From: Andreprevotia chitinilytica DSM 18519 | Lineage (GTDB): Bacteria > Pseudomonadota > Gammaproteobacteria > Burkholderiales > Chitinibacteraceae | Length of the DNA stretch: 64,000 bases | NCBI RefSeq assembly: GCF_000711875.1 | Contig: NZ_JONM01000004.1 | Coordinates: 248,001 to 312,000 of the forward strand | Reading direction: 5' to 3' | Part shown: positions 57,491-64,000 of the stretch, piece after piece | Numbering within the stretch: position 1 is the first letter of the stretch | Layout: each line of letters begins with the position of its first letter | Notes under the pieces: generated by a model | Database searches by the model: none | What the model was told of the DNA's origin: nothing | The model's input: the letters and a program-made list of their open reading frames with translations, nothing else | Program-made: the position numbers and the translations under genes

Positions 57491-57705
57491 AAGTGCCTCC
57501 TTCGTATACGGAAACCTCCGCCACTTCGCTCTCAAACGAAGGTGGCGGGCGTAAGGCGGGGTTGAGAGACCAGTACGAAGGAACCGGCAGCCCGAAGGCT
57601 CCCCACCCCAGCCCGCCAAAGAAGACGCACCAAGGGTGTTGCGGACAATAAAAAACCGCTGGGTAGCGGCGGTTGTCCACCTTCGTAACACGGGCTCTCA
57701 ACCCC
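57491..57705 (-). promoter_or_regulatory. Long structured leader of the small orphan gene
   Basis: Nested complementary blocks occur: CTCTCAACCCC (57695-57705) with GGGGTTGAGAG (57558-57568), and CCTTCGTA (57680-57687) with TACGAAGG (57574-57581). A hairpin CCGCCACTTCG / CGAAGGTGGCGG (57518-57548) lies near the start codon. Together they suggest a cis-regulatory RNA read on the minus strand. No known riboswitch class was recognised. Confidence 0.5.
57650..57674 (-). terminator. Terminator-like stem in the leader
   Basis: On the minus strand AACCGC and GCGGTT form a 6-bp stem followed by TTTTTAT. It could be an attenuator upstream of the orphan gene at 57490. Confidence 0.6.
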
Positions 57706-57772
57706 GGCCGCGCTATTGAACGCGACGCCTCAAAAGTATCCCAGCCGCGCCGGCTTGGTCAAGGCAGTGACC

Positions 57773-57871
57773 GTAGCCCGGACGGCTTGCCGGCCGGGGT
57801 GGCAATGTGGGCAAGTTCCACCCGCCGTGGATACGTGAACCAACCCCGGCCGCAGAACGCGTCCGGGCTAC
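57773..57871. repeat. 99-bp palindromic repeat with GTAGCCCGGACG ends
   Basis: GTAGCCCGGACG (57773-57784) and CGTCCGGGCTAC (57860-57871) are perfect inverted ends. Inner pairs include GGCCGGGGTGG with CCCCGGCC. A further imperfect palindrome, GGATGGGT...ACCCATCC, follows at about 57885-57950. Confidence 0.6.
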
Positions 57872-57923
57872 GTGGGGCATTTGTAGGATGGGTTGAGCGA
57901 CGCAATACCCAAGTGGCAATGCA

Positions 57924-57942
57924 GAATGTGGGCGACGGGTAT
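57924..57942. repeat. 19-bp direct repeat, copy 1
   Basis: GAATGTGGGCGACGGGTAT occurs here and at 58620-58638. The two copies bracket the higBA toxin-antitoxin pair. Confidence 0.6.
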
Positions 57943-58042
57943 ACCCATCCGCAAACTGTTCGCGCCAAGAAGTAAGCCAGACAAATCTGAAAAGAGACTC
58001 ATCGGCTTGTGAGGTGTATTGTGTGGCTATACACTGCACAAC

Positions 58043-58324
58043 ATGATTACCAGCTTCATCCATAAAGGCTTGGAAGACTTCTTCCGCTCCGGCAGCAAGG
58101 CTGGAATACGGCCAGATCATGCGGCAAAGCTCAGAAAGCAATTGGGCGTGCTCGACCGGGCGACCGCACCAGAAGATGTGAACGTGCCGGGTTGGCGGCT
58201 GCATCCGCTGAAGGGCGATATGGCCGGCTATTGGTCAGTTACCGTGAATGCCAATTGGCGAATAACGTTTCGCTTTTTGCCAGACGGAAATATCGAGCTT
58301 GTTGATTATCAGGACTATCACTAG
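58043..58324 (+). CDS. higB: HigB-like mRNA interferase toxin
   Basis: This 93-residue RelE/HigB-family toxin has FIHKGLEDFFRSGSKAGI at the N-terminus, HPLKGDMAGYWSVTVNANWRITFRF in the middle and VDYQDYH at the end; the C-terminal His/Tyr residues are typical. HigB-like toxins cleave mRNA on the ribosome. The toxin gene comes first and its antitoxin follows after nine bases, the order characteristic of higBA. ATG 58043 is chosen over 58019. Direct repeats flank the pair. Confidence 0.9.
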   Translation: MITSFIHKGLEDFFRSGSKAGIRPDHAAKLRKQLGVLDRATAPEDVNVPGWRLHPLKGDMAGYWSVTVNANWRITFRFLPDGNIELVDYQDYH

Positions 58325-58333
58325 GAGGGCGAC

Positions 58334-58609
58334 ATGAGTCGAATGCATAACCCGCCGCACCCGGGTGAGGTGTTACAGGATTGGCTGGAAGGCATCAGCG
58401 TGACAGAAGCCGCCAAGCGGCTGCATGTGACGCGAGCGCATCTATCCCGCCTGCTCAATGGGCATGCCGGCATCAGCGCGGATATGGCGCTGCGCCTGTC
58501 GGCGTTGCTGGGAACGAGTGCCGAGGTTTGGCAGGGCATGCAGAGTGCCTATGATCTTTGGCAGGCAGAACAAAAACCCCAGCCGCAGATTGAGCGGTTG
58601 GTTGCATGA
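58334..58609 (+). CDS. higA: HigA-family antitoxin
   Basis: This 91-residue XRE-type DNA-binding antitoxin starts [17 protein letters not shown], the HigA signature. The HTH is [46 protein letters not shown]. It neutralises HigB and normally represses the operon. AGGAGG ahead of the ATG is strong, fitting excess antitoxin over toxin. Confidence 0.9.
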   Translation: MSRMHNPPHPGEVLQDWLEGISVTEAAKRLHVTRAHLSRLLNGHAGISADMALRLSALLGTSAEVWQGMQSAYDLWQAEQKPQPQIERLVA

Positions 58610-58619
58610 CTGTGCGGCG

Positions 58620-58638
58620 GAATGTGGGCGACGGGTAT
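58620..58638. repeat. 19-bp direct repeat, copy 2
   Basis: GAATGTGGGCGACGGGTAT, identical to 57924-57942, lies 10 bases after the higA stop. From here to 58975 no gene is seen. Confidence 0.6.
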
Positions 58639-58975
58639 TGCGTACGTTCCACGAACTCGGTTTGCACCCCTCCATCCACGACGCAAAAACACTCGGCCTC
58701 GCATCAAATGGCCGCACCCGTCCGCCAAATACTCTCAAGCCCGCCCGCTTTTGCCCCGGCTGCGCCACTCAAGCTGCTAGCCGCGTTCCATCAAAAACAA
58801 CCGGTCTTGCGCCAACGGCTGCCGGCGCTAAAACCTTCGTTCACTGAGGGAGAGGCAGCGCATGCCGCCGTTCTAATTTTGCGTCCCCCTTTGCATGAGA
58901 TAGCGCTAGCCAGTTAGGCTTAAGCTGTCACTTAAGAAAGAATGACATTGGAGAGTCGTAAGCAATGTGCGAAGC

Positions 58976-59143
58976 ATGGCTCAAAACCTGATTTCGCTGC
59001 ATCTCGACCGTCAGCAGCTATCGGCGATCGATCAAGCACTAACCACCCTGGAAGATAACCTCGTAGGCCCGATTGTGCTCACTCCCCAGCAACGCAGCTG
59101 GTTAGTCAATATATGCGACAAATCCGGAGCCTTCTGCCGCTAA
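58976..59143 (+). pseudogene. Truncated remnant of a small conserved protein
   Basis: This 55-codon open frame starts MAQNLISLHLDRQQLSAIDQ, continues through LTPQQRSWLVNICDKSGAFCR and then stops. It resembles the first part of a protein of about 120 residues that I recall from related bacteria, in which the AFCR segment is followed by a longer helix. The stop after AFCR suggests truncation. No ribosome-binding site is clear. The family name cannot be given. Confidence 0.45.
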
Positions 59144-59286
59144 TAATTGGGGCCAGCCATTTAACGCATAGCGGGTTAATTAATTTTATGAGCTTATTTA
59201 TGTAACGGTACTGATTCATTCATAACCTTGTCCGGGATATCAATTAACCATTGAACATTATCAAACATATCAAGGAATTGAGCCGT

Positions 59287-60441
59287 ATGAGTAAATGCAT
59301 TTACTGTCGCCAAGACAAAGACCCGGCCGAGTTCACTCTGGAGCATGTATTCCCTCAGTTCATGGGTGGAGCTTACGCCCCGGACTGCTTCAAGACTCGA
59401 AGTGTATGTAAGCCCTGCAATAGTAACCTTGGTTTGTTTGTGGATGCAGGATTTGAAAAGAACTGGTTCGTTTCTAACAGACTTAGGATGAATGCTCGTG
59501 CATTTTTCGATCCGAATAGTCCCGTTGGCTTGCCGCTAGTCTGTATGGGAAAGTCTGATTTTGTGCCTCCGCAGCTCCAAGAATGCGAAGTATGTGAATC
59601 TTGGCTTGGTCCGTTCGGCGAACAGGTTTATTGGGTAAGGCCTCATGATGAGCGTTTATTTTGGTACACAGGGGGCAATCCTCGAACGACTAAAACTACG
59701 GAGAGTCGTGCCTACTTCTTATTCTCTGAAAGATCCGAGAAAAACCCACTTATTTCGTTGCTATCTTTCCGTGATGCCTTTGAGGGGCGGCGAGTCAGGA
59801 AGATCATGTGCACCGAGGTTGGAGATATTCTAACGGGTATCGGGTTTAAGGCTCCCGATGAATTAGATCTACTTCGGGTTAAGTACTTCAATGAGGCTTG
59901 TCGAATTTCTAAAACTAAGCACATTCAATTGGCGATGTACGTACCGTTTGACTTTAGATTTTTAGTCAAGCTTGGACTTGGAGTAGCCTATTCGTTATTT
60001 GGGAGTAAGGCTTTGCAGACGGCGTATGCAGAAGAGTTATATAAAGCTTTGTGGTATCGAAACGAGAACGGTCAACCGCAGATTAATGGTTCCTCGTCCA
60101 TTATGCATGGAAACAATCCACTGTTCACGAAGGTGGTAGGCGAAGCGAACGCAGTAACTATAATGATAATTCCGACTCCAGAAGGTGTTGCGGTCAATCT
60201 GAATCTGGGGGAATCATTAAATTGGGTAATCAAGTGTGCGAGCTACGAGAACCTAACAGAAGACGATATCCACCCCTTGCGCGAAGGACGCGTGCTCTTG
60301 CTATACCGCCAATTGCAGCGTGCATTTGATTTAGCGTTGCCAGAGTACATCGCGCATAAGTGTGGCAACCAGCCCCACCCAGAGTTGACGGGGATATCTG
60401 CCAAGTTGGCGTTGCATCGCGACTACTTTAAGAACCTGTAG
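59287..60441 (+). CDS. HNH endonuclease-domain protein
   Basis: This 384-residue protein has an N-terminal HNH-type zinc/nuclease module: CIYCRQDKDPAEFTLEHVFPQFMGG, with Cys-x-x-Cys, Glu-His and later VCKPCNSNLG (residues about 4-50). The remaining 330 residues are unrecognised and may sense or bind a target. ATG 59287 follows AAGGA by about ten bases; the frame extends to TTG 59251. Base composition is clearly more AT-rich than its neighbours, a sign of recent transfer. It might act in phage or plasmid defence. It has no partner gene nearby. Confidence 0.75.
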   Translation: MSKCIYCRQDKDPAEFTLEHVFPQFMGGAYAPDCFKTRSVCKPCNSNLGLFVDAGFEKNWFVSNRLRMNARAFFDPNSPVGLPLVCMGKSDFVPPQLQECEVCESWLGPFGEQVYWVRPHDERLFWYTGGNPRTTKTTESRAYFLFSERSEKNPLISLLSFRDAFEGRRVRKIMCTEVGDILTGIGFKAPDELDLLRVKYFNEACRISKTKHIQLAMYVPFDFRFLVKLGLGVAYSLFGSKALQTAYAEELYKALWYRNENGQPQINGSSSIMHGNNPLFTKVVGEANAVTIMIIPTPEGVAVNLNLGESLNWVIKCASYENLTEDDIHPLREGRVLLLYRQLQRAFDLALPEYIAHKCGNQPHPELTGISAKLALHRDYFKNL

Positions 60442-60621
60442 CTAAGCGCCGCAATCTGAAGGACTAAATATATGCTTTGTATGGTTGGTTGAGTGATGGT
60501 TCCTCCAGATTACCAATTGGCAATCCTGCAGCGTCGAGTAATGTTTCAGAACATGCGGCGCATTGCTCTTCGGGGATTGTCCTACTGATTGATCAACCCA
60601 ACACCCAACCCGGAGCCCCCT

Positions 60622-61029
60622 ATGTGGACCCAAGAAGCCAGCATCGAAACAACCGCAACACCCGAGAAAATCTGGAGCTTGTTTGTGGACGTACCGGGTT
60701 GGAAGCAATGGAATGCCGGCATTGAGAAGATCGAGCTATTCGGCGCTTTCGCAAAAGGCACCACGTTTTCCATGCAACCGCCGGGCAGTGAGCCTTTCAC
60801 CAGCACGCTGATCGATGTGAATGAGAACGAAGCATTCACCGACGAGACGGTCATCGACGACATCCGCGTTGTCGTGGCGCATTGCCTGATTCCCTTGGCT
60901 TCGGGCGGCACGCGAGTGGTGTATCGCACGCAAATCTTTGGCGAAAATGCCGAGGAATTCGGCCCGATGGTTGCGGGGGATTTTCCGGAGGTGCTGGCGG
61001 CGTTGAAGGCGCTGGCGGAGCGCGGGTAG
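60622..61029 (+). CDS. SRPBCC-family (START-like) protein
   Basis: This 135-residue protein has the START-like/SRPBCC fold: WTQEASIETTATPEKIWSLFVDVPGWKQWN at the start, then alternating strands and a terminal helix (FPEVLAALKALAER). Members bind hydrophobic ligands or act as hydrolase or cyclase-like proteins. CGGAG nine bases before ATG 60622 sets the start. It lies 12 bases ahead of an orphan gene on the same strand. Confidence 0.83.
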   Translation: MWTQEASIETTATPEKIWSLFVDVPGWKQWNAGIEKIELFGAFAKGTTFSMQPPGSEPFTSTLIDVNENEAFTDETVIDDIRVVVAHCLIPLASGGTRVVYRTQIFGENAEEFGPMVAGDFPEVLAALKALAERG

Positions 61030-61041
61030 CACGAACATCGC

Positions 61042-61449
61042 ATGACTTGGGATCGCGTTCTGACCATCAACGACTATTACGACGGCCCGCGCCTTGGCGT
61101 TGCCGAAGTGCATGGCGTACCGCATATCTATGAATTGGTGTTTGATCACAGCGCCGATGAGTACAGCGATAGCTATCTTGTGTCGCCGATAGACGAAGCC
61201 CTGCTCGCGCTTGTCCTTGAAGATTGGGGGATATGGCTGCGCTGGCACGCTGTGCATAAACGAAACGAAGCCCCCATTGAAACGCATCCGGCGCTTCCTG
61301 TTGATCGAGCAAGGTATGAGGCGATCAAGCTGGCGATCGGTGATCGTTTGCATGCTGATGCAAACGTGGCCAAGCGGTTAAATGCCGAGTTTAGAAACCT
61401 CCGCGCGGGTGGTGATTGGACCGGCGCAGAGGTTCAATGGGGCATGTAG
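61042..61449 (+). CDS. Orphan protein next to SRPBCC gene
   Basis: This 135-residue soluble protein starts MTWDRVLTINDYYDGPRLGV and contains YLVSPIDEALLALVLEDWGIWLRWH. It has no signal peptide or membrane helix. No family is recognised. It is probably co-transcribed with the SRPBCC gene. Its TAG stop lies at the left edge of a palindromic repeat. Confidence 0.6.
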   Translation: MTWDRVLTINDYYDGPRLGVAEVHGVPHIYELVFDHSADEYSDSYLVSPIDEALLALVLEDWGIWLRWHAVHKRNEAPIETHPALPVDRARYEAIKLAIGDRLHADANVAKRLNAEFRNLRAGGDWTGAEVQWGM

Positions 61450-61524
61450 GTTGGGTTGAATGAAATGAAGCCCACACGTTCACCGTCCCCATGTTGGGCT
61501 TCGCTACGCTCAACGCCAACCTAC
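61446..61524. repeat. 79-bp palindromic repeat over a stop codon
   Basis: GTAGGTTGG (61446-61454) pairs with CCAACCTAC (61516-61524), and GAAGCCCA (61467-61474) with TGGGCTTC (61495-61502). It begins at the stop codon of the preceding orphan. Confidence 0.6.
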
Positions 61525-61648
61525 CCGATAGCGGCATTGGGCCGGACCGAGCTGACCAATCGGTTTTGATCCGCCAACGAATCTTCACTCCGCCCCACAC
61601 CGGATATCGGAAGTCGCTGACTGCCCGGCTCTGCCGGAACGCAGTCAC

Positions 61649-61654
61649 GTATAA
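61649..61654 (+). promoter_or_regulatory. -10 box of the gcvT promoter
   Basis: TATAAT is 27 bases before the gcvT ATG. A -35 at the expected distance is weak. No glycine riboswitch motif was recognised between 61450 and 61680. Confidence 0.5.
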
Positions 61655-61680
61655 TCCCGCCAAATTCCTGTGAGGCCCGT

Positions 61681-62760
61681 ATGCCGCAACGCACCCCCCT
61701 GTTTGAAGCCCATGTCTCCGCTGGTGGCAAGATTGTTGATTTCGCAGGTTGGGAGTTGCCCATCCATTACGGCTCGCAACTGAAAGAACACGAAACCGTC
61801 CGCGCTGATGCGGGCGTGTTCGATGTCTCGCATATGACAGTCGTCGATGTCTCCGGCCCGCAAGCTACCGCTTTCCTGCAAAAACTCCTCGCCAATGATG
61901 TCGCCAAGCTCGGTTTCGAGGGCAAGGCCTTGTATTCCGGCATGCTCAATGCGCAGGGCGGGGTGATCGATGACTTGATCGTCTACAAGACCGCGTGGGA
62001 TTACCGCGTGGTCGTCAACGCTGCCACCCGCGATAAAGACCTCGCGTGGATCAACCAGCAAGCTGCCGCATTCGATGTGACCGTGACCGAGCGCCCGGAG
62101 CTGGCGATGCTCGCGATCCAAGGCCCGAATGCGATTGCCAAGGTGAAGGCCGCCAAGCCGCATCTTGCCGCGCTGATCGATAGCCTGAAGGTGTTCCAGG
62201 GCATGCCGGCTGGCGAGTGGTTCGTGGCCCGCACCGGTTATACCGGCGAAGACGGCCTGGAAATCATGTTGCCGGCGAGTGTGGCGGTGGCGTTTTGGGA
62301 TGCGCTGCTGGCGGCTGGCGTCGCCCCGACTGGTCTTGGCGCACGCGATACGCTGCGCCTTGAGGCCGGCATGAATCTGTATGGTCACGAAATGGATGAT
62401 GGCGTTTCGCCGCTTGCCGCTGGCATGGGCTGGACGATTGCATGGCAACCCGCCGAGCGAGATTTCATCGGCCGCAGCGTGATCGAAGCTGAAAAGGCCA
62501 CCGGCCCGGCTTATAAACAAGTCGGTCTGGTGCTGGAAGGCAAAGGCGTGTTGCGCGCCGGCCAAGTGGTGAAGACCCCGGCCGGCGATGGCGTGATTAC
62601 CAGCGGTACGTTCTCGCCGACGCTCAAGCTTTCCATCGCCATGGCGCGCGTGCCGGCTGCGGCCAGCGAGCGTGTCGACGTGGATATCCGTGGCAAGAAT
62701 GAACCGGCGCGCATCGTGAAGATGCCGTTCGTGCGCAATGGCGCAAAAGTATTTGAGTGA
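61681..62760 (+). CDS. gcvT: Glycine cleavage system aminomethyltransferase (T protein)
   Basis: This 359-residue T protein transfers the methylene group from the lipoyl-H protein to tetrahydrofolate. It begins [33 protein letters not shown] and contains [22 protein letters not shown] and [22 protein letters not shown], all family motifs. GAGG precedes the ATG by six bases. It is first in the order gcvT-gcvH-gcvP. Confidence 0.94.
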   Translation: MPQRTPLFEAHVSAGGKIVDFAGWELPIHYGSQLKEHETVRADAGVFDVSHMTVVDVSGPQATAFLQKLLANDVAKLGFEGKALYSGMLNAQGGVIDDLIVYKTAWDYRVVVNAATRDKDLAWINQQAAAFDVTVTERPELAMLAIQGPNAIAKVKAAKPHLAALIDSLKVFQGMPAGEWFVARTGYTGEDGLEIMLPASVAVAFWDALLAAGVAPTGLGARDTLRLEAGMNLYGHEMDDGVSPLAAGMGWTIAWQPAERDFIGRSVIEAEKATGPAYKQVGLVLEGKGVLRAGQVVKTPAGDGVITSGTFSPTLKLSIAMARVPAAASERVDVDIRGKNEPARIVKMPFVRNGAKVFE

Positions 62761-62852
62761 GAGGTGAGGTGTTAGCAGTGAGGGGTAAAACCGCCCCTGC
62801 TTCTACACCGTGTCTCTCGCGATCTACCCCTTACCCTAACAAGGAAGAAGAC

Positions 62853-63239
62853 ATGAGCAATGTTCCCGCAGAACTGAAATACGTCGATACCCATGAATGG
62901 CTACGTCTGGAAGCTGACGGCACCGTCACCATCGGCATTACCGATCACGCGCAAGAGCTGCTGGGTGATGTGGTTTATGTAGAACTGCCGGAAGTGGGCG
63001 CGCAGCTGGCAGAACATGCCGTGGCGGGCGTGGTGGAGTCGGTGAAGGCGGCGTCTGATGTTTACGCGCCGATCGCGGGCGAAGTGGTTGCCATCAACGA
63101 AGAGCTGGTTGCCTCGCCGGAACTCGCCAACACCGCACCATATGGCGAAGCCTGGTTCTTCCGCGTGAAGCCGGCTGATGCCAATGCGCTGGATGGCCTG
63201 ATGGATGCTGCCGGCTATACCGACCTGATCGGCGCTTGA
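62853..63239 (+). CDS. gcvH: Glycine cleavage system H protein
   Basis: This 128-residue lipoyl carrier has the lipoylated Lys in [19 protein letters not shown] (about residues 60-78). It starts with [45 protein letters not shown] before ATG 62853 is the ribosome-binding site. It shuttles the aminomethyl group between P and T proteins. A terminator follows, so gcvP may be transcribed separately. Confidence 0.95.
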   Translation: MSNVPAELKYVDTHEWLRLEADGTVTIGITDHAQELLGDVVYVELPEVGAQLAEHAVAGVVESVKAASDVYAPIAGEVVAINEELVASPELANTAPYGEAWFFRVKPADANALDGLMDAAGYTDLIGA

Positions 63240-63256
63240 TCGACCCGCTTGTTTCC

Positions 63257-63288
63257 ACCGCCCGCATTTGCGGGCGGTTTGGTTTTTA
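63257..63288 (+). terminator. Intrinsic terminator after gcvH
   Basis: A perfect 8-bp stem CCGCCCGC / GCGGGCGG with a 4-nt loop is followed by TTTGGTTTTT. Confidence 0.82.
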
Positions 63289-63358
63289 GAACCTGTTTAC
63301 GATCTTGCAAAATTGCGTATTCGCAGCGCTTCAAGGTGTTACTTCCCCCTTTTATGCC

Positions 63359-63500
63359 TGTGCGAATCAATAGATTCGTACGGCAAAGGGGGATTGTGAG
63401 CGTGCGAATCTATTGATTCGCTCAGCCAGAGGATTTCGACTTCATCTCAATTTGAGATGCCGCAGAAATCCCCCCTAGCCCCCCTTCGAGAAGGGGGGAA
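63359..63500. repeat. Repeat-filled gap between gcvH and gcvP
   Basis: GTGCGAATCAATAGATTCG and CGAATCTATTGATTCGCTC (about 63359-63421) form an inverted pair, each also a near-palindrome. Flanking CCCCTTTT and AAAGGGGG pair outside. A second inverted unit, AGCCCCCCTT / AAGGGGGGA, lies at about 63477-63500. No gene is seen from 63240 to 63549. Confidence 0.6.
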
Positions 63501-63549
63501 CGCGTAGCTTGATATTTAGATAGTGCAGCCCCTACACGGATTTGACCGC

Positions 63550-64000
63550 ATGACCACCCTGACCCAGAACCTTAGCCTGCTCGAAGCCCACGACGAATTC
63601 ATCGGCCGCCATATCGGCCCGGATGCCGTCGCGCAGGCCGAGATGCTCGCCGCGCTGAACGTTGATTCGCTGGATGCGCTCGTTGCCGAAACCGTACCCG
63701 CTGCGATCCGCCTGCCGGCCGATTTGCTGCTGCCCGCGCCGCGCCGCGAAGTCGATGCGTTGGCGGATATCGGCCAATACGCCAAGCGCAACGTGGTGCG
63801 CACGTCCTTGTTGGGGCAGGGGTATTACGACACGCTCACCCCCAAGGTGATCCTGCGCAACGTGCTGGAAAACCCCGGCTGGTACACCGCCTATACGCCG
63901 TATCAGGCCGAGATCGCGCAAGGCCGGCTGGAGGCGCTGCTCAATTACCAGCAGATGGTGATCGACCTCACCGGGCTGGAGCTGGCGAATGCCTCGTTGC
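63550..64000 (+). CDS. gcvP: Glycine dehydrogenase (P protein), N-terminal fragment
   Basis: The first 150 codons only; the gene runs past the window end. Glycine decarboxylase P protein is PLP-dependent and hands an aminomethyl group to GcvH. The start has [20 protein letters not shown], then [49 protein letters not shown], all strongly conserved in GcvP. A repeat-rich gap of about 310 bases separates it from gcvH. Confidence 0.95.
   Translation, partial: MTTLTQNLSLLEAHDEFIGRHIGPDAVAQAEMLAALNVDSLDALVAETVPAAIRLPADLLLPAPRREVDALADIGQYAKRNVVRTSLLGQGYYDTLTPKVILRNVLENPGWYTAYTPYQAEIAQGRLEALLNYQQMVIDLTGLELANASL

Noticed and set aside
61450-61680. Glycine riboswitch upstream of gcvT
   Set aside because: No aptamer-like conserved stems were found; the space is taken by a palindromic repeat and a -10 box.

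Overview
The window looks like a chromosomal segment of a betaproteobacterium, probably Neisseriales-like (Chromobacteriaceae/Chitinimonas-type). This is inferred from the complete F0F1 ATP synthase operon behind mnmG-rsmG-parA-parB, a proteobacterial zapA-6S RNA-fau locus, a nagF/nagE-type sugar PTS, and type IVa pilus genes arranged fimT-pilV-pilW-pilX-pilY1-pilE. Species cannot be fixed from sequence alone. No rRNA, tRNA, CRISPR array, prophage or complete insertion sequence was seen.

1-17.1 kb: after the 3' end of hemL come two side-by-side minor-pilin/PilY1 operons. Operon 1 (669-7899) runs fimT-pilV-pilW-pilX-pilY1-pilE-TonB-like. Operon 2 (8667-16610) runs pilE-fimT-pilV-pilW-pilX-pilY1-TonB-like. 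The two share a spaced upstream element. Their PilY1 proteins have different heads, one with a lectin-like domain and one of the usual PilY1 type. Each operon ends with a small TonB-like protein; the first copy seems frameshifted and the second has an intrinsic terminator inside its 5' coding end. A TlpA-like thioredoxin converges on operon 2.

17.1-31.1 kb: an AT-rich gap holds four DnaA boxes, followed by a YlqF/RbgA GTPase, a ZapB-like protein, zapA, 6S RNA and fau. Next come a fused EIIA-HPr-EI protein and its EIICB permease, then pspC, an EamA transporter, a GST, an AmpG-like transporter, xthA(-), pyrE, a DUF4124 protein and a polyphosphate glucokinase.

31.2-45.7 kb: the core block mnmG-rsmG-parA-parB, then atpIBEFHAGDC with a clear sigma-70 promoter and terminator, a REPIN-like element, sdaA(-) and glmU. 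A 258-bp element with 33-bp inverted termini sits exactly between the glmU stop codon and the next start codon.

45.9-61.5 kb: an accessory stretch. It holds a 5'-nucleotidase, a DUF2199 protein, and a LysR regulator upstream of a CmcJ-like oxidoreductase / HCCA-isomerase / thioesterase set. It also has an exported orphan, ltaE(-), an Asp/Asn-hydroxylase-like plus sulfotransferase pair, an Ala/Gly-rich protein with a nucleotidyltransferase-like motif, and a class A beta-lactamase(-). Last are a small orphan gene with a long structured leader, higBA, a gene remnant, an AT-rich HNH endonuclease gene, an SRPBCC protein and an orphan. Palindromic dispersed repeats are dense here.

61.6-64 kb: glycine cleavage genes gcvT, gcvH and the start of gcvP, with a repeat-filled gap between gcvH and gcvP.
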